From positions 259,005 to 323,004 of the forward strand of contig MNCI01007938.1 in the NCBI GenBank assembly GCA_015680685.1: DNA of 64,000 nt. Reading direction: 5' to 3'. The position numbers and the translations under genes were made by a program. Below, piece after piece: positions 20,930 through 32,577 of the stretch. How positions within the stretch are numbered: the stretch's first letter is position 1; each line of letters begins with the position of its first letter. The notes beneath the pieces are model-generated. The model worked only from the letters and a program-made list of their open reading frames with translations. It did not search any database and was not told the origin of the DNA. Source of the stretch: Gnetum montanum (taxonomy: Eukaryota; Streptophyta; Gnetopsida; Gnetales; Gnetaceae).

Positions 20930-22119
20930 CCGATGTGGACCAACTAAGAGTTCTCGAAGATACTCATGAGGGCCCTTGTGGGGATCACTATGCAAGGAGA
21001 TGAATGACTATTAAGATCCTGCTTGCAGGATATTACTGGCCAACATTATTTTGGGACGCCCTTCAATTTGTCCAATCCTATGAGCACTGTCAACATGATG
21101 GAGGAATGACTACTAGAATGGAGGGTCCACAACAATGGATTTAACATTTGGAACCCTTTAACATTTTGGGAATATACTTAATGGGGCCCATTACACCAAT
21201 GTCCAATGGAAAAGCTTACATCATTATTGTTGTTGACTATCTAACGAAATGGGCTAAAGTAGCTACTGTTACAGACTACACATCATCTACAACGACACGA
21301 TTTGTGCAACAACAAGTTGTAAATAGGTTTGGTATGCCACGTGCACTTATCTCAGACAATGGAACACACTTCACAAGTGCAACCTTTCAGAAGTTGATGC
21401 AATGCTTAGGGGTTGAACATAAATTGACTACACCTTATCACCCCCAAGCTAATGGCCAAGTCAAGGTTACTAATCGAGAGATTACTAGAATATTAACAAG
21501 GAAAATCAGCAAATATAGGCAAGATTGGAGCACTAAACTAAATGATGCTCTTTGGGCATACTGCTCCACTTGGAAACTCCCTACAGGCTACTCTCCCTAT
21601 GAGTTAGTATATGGAATACTTCCAAAGCTTCCAATTCAAACCGAGATCTGTACACTATCCATGGCATGTGACCTCCACCTTGACCTTGATCTAAAATAAA
21701 AACAAAGATTGACAACTCTAAACATGCTAGATGAAAACTAATTGGTTGGCATTTCATCAAATGAGTTGCACAAGGCACATAACAAACAACATCATGACTT
21801 GAAAATTTGGAAGGTTAAGTATCAACTGGGAGATAAGGTCCTCTACTAGAACCCCACACATGTGCCACAATGCACAAAATTTCAAATATTGTGGGAAGGG
21901 CCTTACATTATTCATACAACCTTTCCCTTAGGGCCCATGACCATATATAAACCTGAAAGCCCTGATAACAAATTATTGGTCAATGTGCAACAAATCAAAC
22001 CCTTCCATGAACTTAAAATAGCCAGTGCACATAATACCTTTGAGAGAGGACAACCTTGCTCATTATTTCAGATTTCCCCCTTTCAACATAGTCATGGGGG
22101 AGATGGCCACCTATGCTGA
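20930..22119 (+). pseudogene. TatA integrase (catalytic residues lost)
   Basis: The zinc-binding domain reads HEGPCGDHYARR, YYWPTLF and CEHCQ (20960-21100). In the core (frame 21148-21699) the first catalytic Asp position is Tyr (GIYLMGPI, codon 21175-21177). The second Asp is kept in ISDNGTHF (21355-21357). The Glu is Lys in NGQVKVTN (codon 21463-21465). WAYCSTWK, GYSPYELVYG and the C-terminal YQLGDKVLY, NPTHVPQ, LWEGPYII, VNVQQIKPF follow, ending HGGDGHLC and a stop at about 22119. Two of the three DDE residues are changed, so it cannot catalyse integration. Confidence 0.85.
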
Positions 22120-23960
22120 TCAATCAAGGTCCTTAGTTTCTTTTTAAGTTTTTTTTTACACATTTTTTTTTTCAAATTTCTTTAACTTTTCTCTTTTTTT
22201 TTTTTGCAACATCATTCATACTTTTTCGTTTAGTTGTGTGTTTATTTCTTTTGTTAATTTTGTCACCTAATGAGTGCTTCCAAAGATGGTATGAACTATA
22301 TTCCATTGATTACTAATGTTTGGTTTTTACCTTTAAGTTATGATGTTGATAATAAGGTATAGTTCTTTTGATATAATAGAAAATGAGTCCACATCATCCA
22401 TGCACCCATGAATTTCTATGGTCTCTCTTGGCTTGGAACTGTATAGTCCCTTTACTTAAATAATAAGAACTATCAATGAATCGGTGACCGGGCATTTCTC
22501 AAACTAAGAAAGGACTCAAGGACTGAAAAGGGTGTGATTTCAAGTGAACTTGATGCATTTCTTCTGGCCATTCTCTTAGGTGCTTGGATTTTTTCTTCTT
22601 GAGTTTTCCTTACCATTCCAATGCTTCTCCATTATCGAGAAGCTGAGCTAATAAAAATAATAAAGTCTTTGCATGGTGTGGTTCTCACGCAAAAAAAAAA
22701 AGAAGAGAAGTGGGAATTCAAAGCACACCCCTTAGATGAAATAATCATTTGGGATACAAGCACTAGTTATGGAACTAAATAAAAATGTTCCCTCTAACTA
22801 AGGCCCCTTCTCGCTTCCTACTTTCTCCTTTTTCATTTCGTCGGAATGGTAGTGACTTTTTGGCAAAAGCATTCCGTTACTCCAAGTGGATGGATTGGCC
22901 AAATGTATTAATGCAAAGTCACTAGTTGTGGTTGGTTTGAGGTTGGATTTGGAATGAGATTTACTAAGTCACATTAACCATTAACACACAAGGGGTTGTA
23001 CACCACCTTGTTCTTGAGACTCCATTCCATTCTCTTCTTCCATCCTTCTTTCCCCATTTTGCACCTCATTGTCGGTTGTATCAATAGTCCATATTTTGGT
23101 TGATGAATTGTTTTATTTTTGATAAATTCTTGTGGTTAAGACTTTAACTCTTGCTTCCCAATGACATTTCTAGTGCCTACAGACTCTTGGAATGTGGGAT
23201 TGTTGGGGCATTAAGGGAATGAGCCTGCTTTGGGGAGGACCCACTAGCATTCCTATTCAGCGCATCAGTTAATTTCTTTCCCTTAAACATTTTTGCAATC
23301 AACTTTTATTTTGTTCATTTTCATCCCTAACATCCATTTTATCGATGTTGTTCTTGTTTCTTTTTCTCCATCTTTCTTAGTCCTTCTTTTTTTTCATTCT
23401 CTCACTATTGAAGGTTCACTCTCAGTCATGGGGGTCCTGGTCCAATTTTCTCAATTTTCTCTAAACCCCTACATCTTGGGTAGTCACCAGTGTTATATCT
23501 TCAAAATCCACATTAGCCATATCACAACTCAGCCAATGGACCTTACACTGAGGCAAGGTATCAACTGCATTGTGATTCATTTACCCTTGCTAATATAAGA
23601 TTGTGTTGTTGTGTGAAACACTTGGAATGGACTGGTGCTGGAGTAGTTATGTAAAGAACAAGATTGATGATGCGCTCATGGATGGACAATGAAAAGCATA
23701 ATCTTGGCATTGGTAGCAACAGACTTCTTCTTTTCTCTCTCTCTTCTCTCTTCTCGCTCAGCTGCCAAATAAGGCTGGATGTCAAATGTGTTTAGTGTTC
23801 ACTCTTATTGTCATGAACACTAATTTTTTCATGTATTGTAATGATGATCCATTCACATGTCACCCCATTCACCATTAGTATCATTCAAGTCAATAATCCC
23901 ATACCTTCCCAATATTTTGTAAGGAACTTGAAGACGAGTTTTCATTCAATCATGGGGGTA
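22120..23960 (+). other. TatA 3' non-coding region and polypurine tract
   Basis: About 1.8 kb with T-rich runs (22140-22210) and no convincing frame. The open frames at 23293-23598 plus and 23785-23561 minus look random. It ends with ATGGGGGTA (23952-23960), the polypurine tract next to the 3' LTR. In TatC this interval instead holds a long extra reading frame. Confidence 0.6.
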
Positions 23961-24541
23961 TGATGAGCCGCGATATTGCATACGCGATATCGCAACCTAC
24001 CGAAACATCTATAAATAAGAGGCAGCTTTCCCTATTTTAGGCATCTAGACTTAGACCCTTAGCCAAACTATAGTAGTTTTACCATTCCAGAGTTAGAATA
24101 ATTTCCATGTGTCCATAGTAGGAGTCTTAAAGTGAATGGATCTTTATTCGAGAAAATTGTACCTGAGCACACATTTGTGTACGGCAATAAAGATGAACTT
24201 TCTAATAAACCTTACAGCATGTGGACTAAGCTAAATAGGATTTAATTATTATTAAATGTTTAAATTCTTTCCTACATAATTAATCTCTCTCAACCCTTGA
24301 CTCTCCTAGTTAAGTGCATTCAGTACGACCGCTTCGAGAACNGAGATATAAAAATCATATACCTCAAGATTACTTAACCATACAACCATGACAATACAAT
24401 TAAGCTTGGGAAGATAGCGATTGATTAACCTTAAGTGTTCTATTAAGGTGCATAAGCACTTAGTCCTTAGAGTTCAACCGGATCACGCGTGAGATGCTCG
24501 TATTCGTATGGTTAAGTGTAGGGGTACCTCGCCACTCATCA
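23961..24541 (+). repeat. TatA 3' LTR, with assembly gap
   Basis: 581 bp against 797 bp in the 5' LTR. It lacks about 196 bp corresponding to 15361-15560, exactly at the single N (24342). It keeps the TATA box (24010-24017), the poly(A) stem-loop (24140-24194) and the terminal CTCATCA. Only one full GATATC palindrome core (GCGATATCGC) remains, and the first is changed to GATATT. Confidence 0.85.
24342..24342. other. single N: assembly gap or collapsed sequence
   Basis: The only ambiguous base in the window. It lies where about 196 bp of LTR sequence is missing relative to the other LTR of the same element, so the gap size is probably not one base. Confidence 0.9.
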
Positions 24542-24989
24542 AAGCCCAATAACTTTTTATGTTGTATTTTTCTTATTATATTTATTCTATTTATTTTATA
24601 AATATTCTATTATTCTTATTTTGGCTTGGATAATAAGGATTCAAACCTTTTTTAGTCTACAAGTTAGGTTTTGTAGGCATGGGACTATTGTCACTTTTAC
24701 AACATTTTCATTTTTTTTGGTTATCCAACATTTGTTTTACCTATTTGATCTTATTTCAAGAAAACCTTCTACTTTTTCTATCATAATATTCTTGGCATCC
24801 AAAATTTTTCTTAAGATACCTTTTTACTTTTATTTATTCATTTTAATTTTTTTTATGTAATACCTTTCTAGATTAAGTCTAGGTAGCAAGGTGTTATGGT
24901 GGTATCGGTGTAGATGATAGTGAACACAGAGATCCACCAAGGTAGCCAATTACTAGGAAACATGTGGAGTAATTTCACAAGTTGAATCA

Positions 24990-25760
24990 TTCTACATTTT
25001 CTAGCACTGAGAATTCCATGATGTTGATAGAGTGGTTATAGAAGCTAAACAAGTCATTTGATATGATGGGATACACTCCAACATAGTAGACCCAGTTGAC
25101 AATATATTACTTGATAAATCCTACTAGTTTTTGATAAAGGTCTAAGGATAAGGCTAAATATTGTATTGAATAAGAGGTTTTATAACAATTTTTTTAGTTC
25201 CTTTAGTTACCAATACATTTCTACCTAGTATACCTAGAAAGGAAAGAGTAGTTTTATGCATAATTTTTGGAGCTTAGCATCTAGTAACTAAGCTAATGAA
25301 TACTTAAGATAGGGTAAAAATATATGTCAAAGGACATTGTCTAATTTTAATGCATCATGTGTTACCTCTCTATAGTAATTATTATGATCATTCTTATTAG
25401 GTGATCATGGACTTAAAAAGGAATCTAGTAGAGAATGCAACTTGTAATGGTCAAAGATAGGGATGGAAGAAAGGACCAACACTAGAAGAATAATCTGGGT
25501 CCTTCAAGTAGGCTTGGGAAGAACAATATGATAGATGTTATAGAGGTGGTTCATAATAACTAGCTATCAATTATAATATTATTCCTTATATCAATTTTGA
25601 TGCTTCTCTTATGTGTTACTATTCTGGGCACTCTAGTTATATCTAGAAGAACTACCTAAACTATTATGCATGTGGCTAGTCAAGACATCATGCCATATGA
25701 TGCCCAAAATCGCAAACAAGCTATGATAGAGGTTGAGGCCATGGACATAGACCATTAATA
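24990..25760 (+). pseudogene. GyB gag with degenerate zinc knuckle
   Basis: Broken text AMLIEWL-like (MMLIEWL.KLNKSFDMMGY) at about 25015-25075 matches the start of a retrotransposon gag domain. CYYSGHSSYI.KNYLN at about 25615-25665 is a CCHC zinc knuckle that has lost some Cys residues. At least ten stops interrupt the frame. Confidence 0.6.
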
Positions 25761-25859
25761 GTAAGTGACTTTGGAGCTTGAGCAAGCCAACCTAGTGTGG
25801 CAAGATAGATGAGATAAAAAGACTAAGAATCAAGATACACAATGATGAATCAATTGTTG

Positions 25860-27720
25860 AACATGTAATCCATTATTATTATGAAGATAGATGATAGAAT
25901 CATAGACATTCCTATGTTAGTTTTATTTAATCCTAATGCTATTCTCTCATTTGTAGGCCCTAGCATTGTATCTTAAGTAGCTCTTCCTTGTTATCATCTT
26001 CACCCAAGGATATTAGTGCATTTTTCTAGGGATTATGAGACTTGAGTAAATTAGATTTGTAGAGATATGTCAATGGTACTATAGGGTAGATAGTGGATCA
26101 GTGATCTACATATGATGAAACTTGGGGATTATGATGTTTTTTTCATATGGATTGGCTATCATTGTTTAGTGTCATTTTGGACTATAAGAAAAAGCTCTTG
26201 TGATTATAGATATCATATGATGAACAAGTGAAGGTTCAGACCTAACCTAGATTAATCCAATTAGATTTGGTAACTTCCAAAGCTATCCATCAAATGCTCC
26301 AAAAGAAAAATAGTTACTTCATGGTGTTTTCTTACTAATATAAGAGCATAGATCTTGATTAGATTCCCATGATGCATGATTCACCTAATATGTTTCAAAA
26401 AGAGTTACCTAGTTTACTACCTAGGTGAGAGGTAGAGTTTGAGATCAAGATATCACTAAGAACAAAGCCTATTTCCAAGTCTTCACATTAGATTTCTCCA
26501 ATTGAGTATAATACTCTTCAAGATTTAGTTACAAGAATTAATGGAAAAAGGTTAATTCACTCTAGTGTATCTCCATGAGGTGCTCTAGTGTTATTTTTGT
26601 AGATGAACTATGGAAATCTATAACTATGCATTAATTACAGGTAGCTTAATCAAGTGATAGTAAAGAAAAAATATCTTCTTCTATGCATTGATAACTTTTT
26701 TAATTAGCTTTGGGAAGTCCATGTGTTCTCAAAGATTAATCTCAACACAAAGTAAAATCAAATTATAGTTAGAGAGAATTATGTATTAAAGATAGTATCT
26801 CATACCTACAATCACAATGAATTTCTGGTGCTTCATTTTGGGTTATTGAATGCTCTGACAAGTTCATGCACCTAATGATTAGTATATTATGGTCTTATCT
26901 AGATTAGTTCATAATAAATTTCATTGATAATATTCTATTATACTTCCTAGATGTGTATAGCCATACAAAGCACTTGATGATGATGTTGTAGACTTTACAA
27001 CAACATTAACTATATGTCCAATTATTCAAATATTCCTTTTGACAATCAGAGATACAATCCTTATTTCATGTTATTTCTAGGATTATTATTATAGTAGATC
27101 CAACTAAAATTTCATTTGTTTGAGAGTATCTAGTTCTATAGATTATAGCAAAGATTTGTAGTTTCCTAGACATGGCAAGTTACTATCATAGATTTGTTGA
27201 ACATTTTCCTACATAGCTTCTCCTTTAAGTTAGTTGTTGAGGAAGGAGACCAATTCTCTTAGAATTAAATTTTTCAAATTATATTTCATGAGCTAATGTG
27301 TAGATTAACATATGCTCCAATAATATCCTACTTTAGGTCATTCTTAAGAGGTATGTATAGATGCTTCTAGGGATGGTTTTGGATGTGTTCTAATGTAGTA
27401 GGAGTAGGTGGATGCCAATTCTTCTCAACAATTGAGATTGTATCAGACCTGGTATCAAGTTCATGATTTAGAGTTAGGTGCAATAATTTTTACATTGAAG
27501 ATAAAGCAATATTATTTATATAGAGAGTATATGACCATCTATACTGATCATCAAAATCTTTAATGTTTTTTGAGTCAATCATAATTAAACTTACAAAAGA
27601 GGAGATGGTTAGAAATCCTTACATATTTTGATTTCATCATCTAGTATAGTCCTAGTAGGGCTAACAAGATGGTAGACACACTAAGAAAGATTGCACACCA
27701 AATGAGTAGTCTGGTTATCT
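25860..27720 (+). pseudogene. GyB protease, reverse transcriptase and RNase H
   Basis: Protease: VLFNPNAILSFVGP at about 25920-25965 stands where LFDSGATHSF is usual, so the active-site Asp is lost. RT: LPSLLPR, EVEFEIKISLRTKPISKS (about 26405-26475), HSSVSP.GALVLF, VFSKINLNTK and NEFLVLHFGLLNA (to about 26860). RNase H: DASRDGFGCVLM (about 27360-27395), HDLELGAIIFTLKIKQYYLY, IYTDHQNL and RRWLEILTYFDFII (to 27640), ending ANKMVDTLRKI. All are interrupted by stops. Domain spacing is close to full length. Confidence 0.75.
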
Positions 27721-27979
27721 ATTTAAATTTTCATGATAGTTTGTAGGAGCAACAACAACAAGATTTTTGATGTAGAGAAGTAGAGTAGCAGATCTCAGCA
27801 AATGGGTAAAATATAGTAGATAATTAGAGTGTATTATAAAGATATGGTTAGATCTATGTTTTGATAGTGTTATGCTCTTAGTTATTGGGTGAGATCTATA
27901 TGATCATATATCAATTACATTCATGTAGTAATAAGATGTACTAGAGCTTTTGACATATGTATTCATGGCTTGGTATGAA

Positions 27980-29192
27980 GAGAGATATTATTATATTTAT
28001 CATTATAGTATGTCAATAGGTTAATATTGAACATCAAAGGCCTAGGTGGTTCTTGTACTTCCATTAGATATCATTATGGAAGTAGGAATCTATGGGGATG
28101 GATTTTATTATTGGTTTTCAACATATCCAAAGAAAGCATGATTTTTTTTATGTGATTATAGACTTGTTAATTAAGTCTATGCAGTTCTTAGCTACTAAAG
28201 CTATTGTGAGTATAAAGTAGATTACTTGACTATAAATTGTAAATACTCTACAATTTGATGATATGCTAAGGTGAATTATCAGTGATAAAGATGCCAAATT
28301 TGTATCGTAATTTTAGAGGTCATTTCAAAGAGAGATGGGCATCCAGCTAAACTTGGGCTCAACATATCATCCATAGATTGACAAAAGAATGGAGTAGATG
28401 AATCAAGTGTTAGGGAATATCTTATGTTTGTATGTCCTATAGCTTACAAATAGTTGCAACTGCATGGTACCACTTACAAAATCTACATACAATAATAGTT
28501 AATAGGATAGTCAACCAACAACTCATATTAGATGTTATATGGTATACCATGCAAAATTTCATGGTGTTAGAATACTATTAATGATAGAAACATGTGAGCA
28601 TAGGTCTGATGATGTAAACTATTAAGAATCTTTAGATGATTTAAGACCAATTCTAACCAACTCTAGATAGATAAGTAGTCTACAATCAGTTATCAAGTGT
28701 TCCTTCAGGTGTTACCCTTGAAGGACCTAATGAGGTTTGGCTAGAAGAAAATGTTAACACTAATAAATATTAGATCATTTGAGATATTAAATAAAATTAG
28801 TAGGGTGGCCTATAGATAAGCATTATCTCCATAGTTAGCATGGGTACATAAGATATTCCATATATGAATGTTTTAGAGATATGTGTTAGGTGATTATCAT
28901 TTGATAGATTTGATAAATGTATAGATATATTTCAATGTTACTAACATTAAGAGGCCAACTCAAATTATTTACAAAATTCTTCAGTAGTTATGGAGCAAGA
29001 AAGTACCTATGATAAAAATACTTTGGAATTTGCATGGTACTCAGGAGGTAGAGACAAATATGTAGGTGAGATATCTAAAGATCTTATAGAAAGAAGATTC
29101 TTGAGTGGGGAAGAGAATAATCCATCTCTATATGATTCTAAGATATTGTGTTTATGTTATGCATCTATGCCTAGTATTGATTGGGGGTCATA
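27980..29192 (+). pseudogene. GyB integrase (decayed)
   Basis: Readable blocks are MGMDFIIGFQHIQRKHDFFY with VIIDLLIKSMQF (about 28095-28185), IISDKDAKFVS (about 28276-28310), LGSTYHP.ID (about 28355-28385) and a chromodomain-like or C-terminal region ending near 29190 with SMPSIDWGS. The DDE residues appear retained at the first two positions. About twenty stops interrupt it. The open frame at 28990-29193 is only its last uninterrupted piece. Confidence 0.65.
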
Positions 29193-29320
29193 AGGATGTG
29201 TAGCTATATGGACTATTTTAATGATATTTTATGATATTTATGAGAATTATGATCATGCATGATCTTATGATTTCATGACTATGTACACTAATTTTGGGAG
29301 ATGGCTAGTTTGGTATTATA

Positions 29321-30511
29321 ACTAGTAGGGTAAATTGTTTATAGGAGAAGATTGTGTTGCAAGCAAGTATGACCCTATACCATGTGTTATGATTATGCTT
29401 TATGGATATAATTATTGTTGTTGTTTAGTGGCCTATATCATGTGGTCATAAGTCGGTGTTGTTTGATAGATTATGCATTAGCATTATGATGTTTAATATG
29501 TTATACATGTTTGAGTTTGTAGCTACCAATATGTGTTCTAATGCTCATGTAGCTTTAATTTTATAATGTACGTAAGTCATGAAGCTTATAGAATTAATTG
29601 GCATTTCAATTGGATGTTCCATGAATGTGTTATAGAGTGTGGATTATTTAGTATTTTTTGGATGGGGAACATGGTTGGCAAATCTTTTAAAATAAAGACC
29701 ATAATTTGAATAGATTAAATTTAGTTTTATTAATGAAATAGAAATCATATTTATTTCTTCTTTTCTTGATCATGCATCTTGGGTTTCTGCTACATTTCCT
29801 ATTTCCTCTAATTTCTCTTGATTCTCAATAGATTTCTTTTAATTTTAGGGATGATGAGGATTTGATGAAACAAGGTTTAGTTTGAGTTTTGAAGTATTTA
29901 GGACTTTTTTGGGAGTATTTTGATGCTTTGGATTATACTTTTTAGTTTTAGTAGGTTTTAGATATCAAGTGGGTATCTTTATCCATTCCTTATTTTTGGT
30001 AAATGCAATTTCTATGCATGGTTATAGAGAATGTCCTAGGATAGTTAGGCTTGAAATGATGCACATACTGACTATGTTTTTGTTATTGTACATATGATAT
30101 TTTAGTGTCTTAGTGTTATGATTGCTACATGTTAGGAACTATTATGGACTCATTTTTGAGATTGGATGTGACTCTTAAAGGTAATAGATGCTTCATTACC
30201 ACTCCCCAAGTATATGATGCATAACAATTAGGATGTTTCTATGCATGTTTCGACATGCAAAAAATCTAGGATTTTTCATGTTGAGTATTTTTATCATTTT
30301 AATCTACTTTTCAATTAAGTAGAATTTTCTTGATAGGTCATGGTCTAATCATGATCTTATTACACTAGAGCTTTGAGAAGAATGTAGGATGTAATGTAGT
30401 CATGGCCAAGGATGTGAGTAATAAGCAATCACAATGTAGTCATAGTAGGATCATAATGAAGTTTTAATTTCATATTTTTCAAATAGCATGAGTTATACCA
30501 AGCATAGTGTT
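29321..30511. other. probable GyB 3' LTR and AT-rich flank
   Basis: No coding similarity. Around 29880-29965 the text TATTTAGGAC..TTTTGATG and TTTTAGTAGGTTTTAGA recalls the minus-strand start of the GyA LTR, suggesting a related LTR. From 30330 to 30450 there are several TCATGGTC/ATCATGAT words like those at 9190-9600. No exact boundaries can be set. Confidence 0.35.
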
Positions 30512-31045
30512 GGCACATTTTTGGCCATTTAATGGAGCAAGCTTTGTGAGGTTGTGAAGCTAATCATATAACTAACGTTCACCCTGATTTAAACATTGCC
30601 AATATTTTATTGGATGAAGACTTTTCAGAGGTGTTGGGTTGGTAGTTTAAAAGGTTTTTCTCTAATTGATTCACTAGCAAATACAGTTTTGTATAAGACA
30701 AATGATCAATTGTTCAAAGTTCATGACAATCCTCTACCAGCTATTTTAGTGCCAAAGAAGCATTCACTGGATCTAGAAACCTATATTGATGTACAAGTCA
30801 AGAAGTGGGTTTAGTTGACCTCCATAAGGTATGGGAAGGTAATGAATGTAAGGAAACTTGTAGAAACCAAATGATGCCTTGGAATTGAGAGTTATATTGT
30901 TTGGTCTATGAAATGCCTCCAAAAATTTCATGAGGTTGATAGACAACGTGTTGAGGCCATATTAGGGAAGATTTATCACAACATTTGTAAATGATATCAA
31001 TCGACAGGAACATTTGGAACAACTACAATTGGTACTCAACAAGAT
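30512..31045 (+). mobile_element. truncated Ty3/gypsy RT fragment, copy 2
   Basis: Inverted relative to 1015-1510, with long nearly identical stretches (for example the frame 30596-30814 ending VQVKKWV). RT remnants FMRLIDNVL, FVNDIN and EHLEQLQLVLNKI lie near 30905-31045. It carries about 35 bp near 30575-30605 that copy 1 lacks. It ends at the same RT position as copy 1 and is followed within 40 bp by a PPR fragment. Confidence 0.6.
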
Positions 31046-31081
31046 TGTTTAAGTAATAAGATCATTAACAGTGAATTCAAG

Positions 31082-31240
31082 GCTGATGTTTTGATTGAAC
31101 TGTATGGAAAATATTTCAAAGATGCACACCATGTGTTTGAGAAGATGGTGGAGAAAGATTGTGGTTCGTGTAATTTCATGATTGCTGCAGCTACCTTTAA
31201 TGGGAAGACTGAAGAGGCCATTTCTGCTAATGGTCAGATG
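31082..31240 (+). pseudogene. PPR-protein fragment (PLS-type repeat)
   Basis: One frame reads ADVLIELYGKYFKDAHHVFE then KMVEKDCGSCNFMIAAAT and EEAISANGQM. This is the sequence pattern of adjacent L and S repeats in plant PLS-class PPR proteins (ALI.MY.K......A..VF..M...D..SWN.MI......G...EA...F..M). About 53 residues remain out of a usual 500-900. It sits between the RT fragment and the Rab7 retropseudogene leader. Confidence 0.65.
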
Positions 31241-31289
31241 ACGACAATACTTTTCTTGGGCTTCTCTCTCTACCTGTGTAAGATTAGGA

Positions 31290-31496
31290 ATAGATAGAAT
31301 AGAATAGAATAGAGAAGAAGCAAAGTTATAGAGCACACATTTGCAGAGCCAGCATCAGCAACAAGAACAGGATCAGTAGCAGCTGAGAGCCAGGAGGACG
31401 TTTTAGAAGCAAAGGAAGGAAGGAAGGGAAGTTCTTGCATTTTTCTCCTTCCGATCTTTCTCTACTCGAAAAGTCCTATCTTCTTGCTTTTTCATC
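31290..31496 (+). other. probable retained 5' UTR of the Rab7 retrocopy
   Basis: A purine-rich leader with ATAGAATAGAATAGAATAG (31293-31313), CAGCATCAGCAACAAGAACA and a pyrimidine-rich stretch before the ATG differs in composition from the surrounding elements and resembles a plant 5' UTR. This is inferred from position only. Confidence 0.4.
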
Positions 31497-32117
31497 ATGT
31501 CTGCTCACAGAAGGACCCTGCTCAAGGTTATTATTCTTGAAGACTCTAGGGTGGGGAAAACATCTCTTATGAATCAATATGTAAACAAGAAATCTAGCAA
31601 CTAGTACAAGGCCACGATTGGCATGGACTTTTTAATAAAGGAGGTGTAGTTTGAAGATAGATTATTCACTCTGCAGATTTGGAATACTGCTGGCCAAGAA
31701 AGATTTCAGATCCTTGATGTTTCCTTCTACAGGGATGCCGATTGCTTTGTTCTTGTATATGATGTCAATGTGATGAAGTCATTTGACAACTTGAATAATT
31801 GGCATGAAGAATTTCTTATTCAGGAAATCCCTTCTGATCCAGAAAACTTCCCATTTGTGGTGCTTGGGAACAAGATTGATGTAGGTGGAGGCAACAGTAG
31901 GGTGGTATCTAAAAAAAAGGCAAGGCAATGGTGCACCTCAAAAGGGAACATTCCCTACTTTGAAACGTCTGCAAAGGAAGGGTATAATGTTGAGGTAGCC
32001 TTTCAATGTATTGCGAAGAATGCATTGAAGAATGAGCTGGAAGAGGAGATTTACCTTCCAAAGACCATTGATATGAATGCTACAAGGCAACTAAGAAGTT
32101 CTAGCTGTGAATGTTAG
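31497..32117 (+). pseudogene. Rab7/RabG3 small GTPase processed retropseudogene
   Basis: From ATG 31497 to TAG 32117 one frame of 206 codons spans the whole of a plant Rab7-type (RabG3) GTPase, the late-endosome/vacuole trafficking switch, with no intron, although plant Rab7 genes have several. Two in-frame TAGs interrupt it: codon 36 (31602-31604) and codon 51 (31647-31649), both where the family has Gln (CAG). The P-loop reads EDSRVGKT, losing two glycines of GDSGVGKT. The switch II motif is NTAGQERF, not DTAGQERF. NKID, ETSAK and the C-terminal prenylation motif CEC are kept. The second half, 31770-32117, is open. The lack of introns together with full-length collinearity supports reverse transcription of an mRNA. 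No poly(A) tail or flanking repeat was seen. Confidence 0.9.
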
Positions 32118-32577
32118 AAGCTGGAATCTTTTGAAGGTAAGCATGTGCACAAACAAATGTCATGCGTGCGAGATCTACGATGACAACGTCGGCCTGAATG
32201 CAAATATGGAATTGTTTGTCGCATGACATGACATCAGCGTAGCTTTCTAGTATGCACACCTTGCTACCAAGTACATCAGAGAGGAGGGAATTCGCTGCTA
32301 AACTCAAATTGTGCCTAGAGGATCCCCAAAATGCTGAGAATGCTGCACGTTAACAACAACAGTAACTTCCATGCTCACCGCACCACATTCACAACTACAT
32401 CGAGGCTCTAATTGCATAATACCACATTTATTTTAATTAACTTTTGCTTTTGATATAAATTATTTAATTGCTGATGTAAGTTTGACAGCCCTTGGTTGTG
32501 TACCAAGTAAGTATTAATGTTGATTTAAAAATTTGTATATGCTAAGGAGTTATATTGGATAGTTATCCAATAGGACA
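32118..32577. other. 3' flank of the Rab7 retrocopy
   Basis: The moderately GC-rich sequence to about 32410 (for example 32118-32200 and 32280-32400) may be retained 3' UTR or another captured transcript piece. No protein was recognised. An AT-rich junction follows. Confidence 0.3.

Larger units (their letters stand above)
14963..24541 (+). mobile_element. full-length Tat/Athila-like Ty3/gypsy element 'TatA'
   Basis: About 9.6 kb bounded by LTRs (14963-15759 and 23961-24541) that start TGATGAGC and end CTCATCA. The internal order is PBS (tRNA-Asp type), gag, protease, RT, RNase H, integrase, about 1.8 kb of non-coding sequence, polypurine tract. The tRNA-Asp PBS and the text of pol place it in the Tat/Athila branch. 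Flanking 5-mers are GAGCT (14958-14962) and AAGCC (24542-24546), a possible target-site duplication with two transitions. Frames carry numerous stops, and catalytic residues of protease and integrase are lost. Unlike TatC, it lacks the extra reading frame after integrase. Confidence 0.9.
24900..29320 (+). mobile_element. Ty3/gypsy element 'GyB' (decayed internal region)
   Basis: A PBS-like TGGTATCGGTG (24900-24910) is followed on the plus strand by gag, protease, RT, RNase H and integrase in that order, each readable only across many stops. Stops are mostly TAG and TGA where Gln, Trp or Arg fit. The text is chromovirus-like (Del/Tekay style RT-RNase H). GGGAGATGGCTAG at about 29298-29310 could be its polypurine tract. 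The LTRs were not paired. The TatA insertion at 14963 probably lies in or near the GyB 5' LTR, since 24542-24890 directly follows TatA and precedes the PBS. Confidence 0.75.

Noticed and set aside
31770-32117. Open frame as a short functional Rab protein
   Set aside because: It lacks the P-loop and switch regions and is simply the part of the Rab7 retropseudogene after its second stop.
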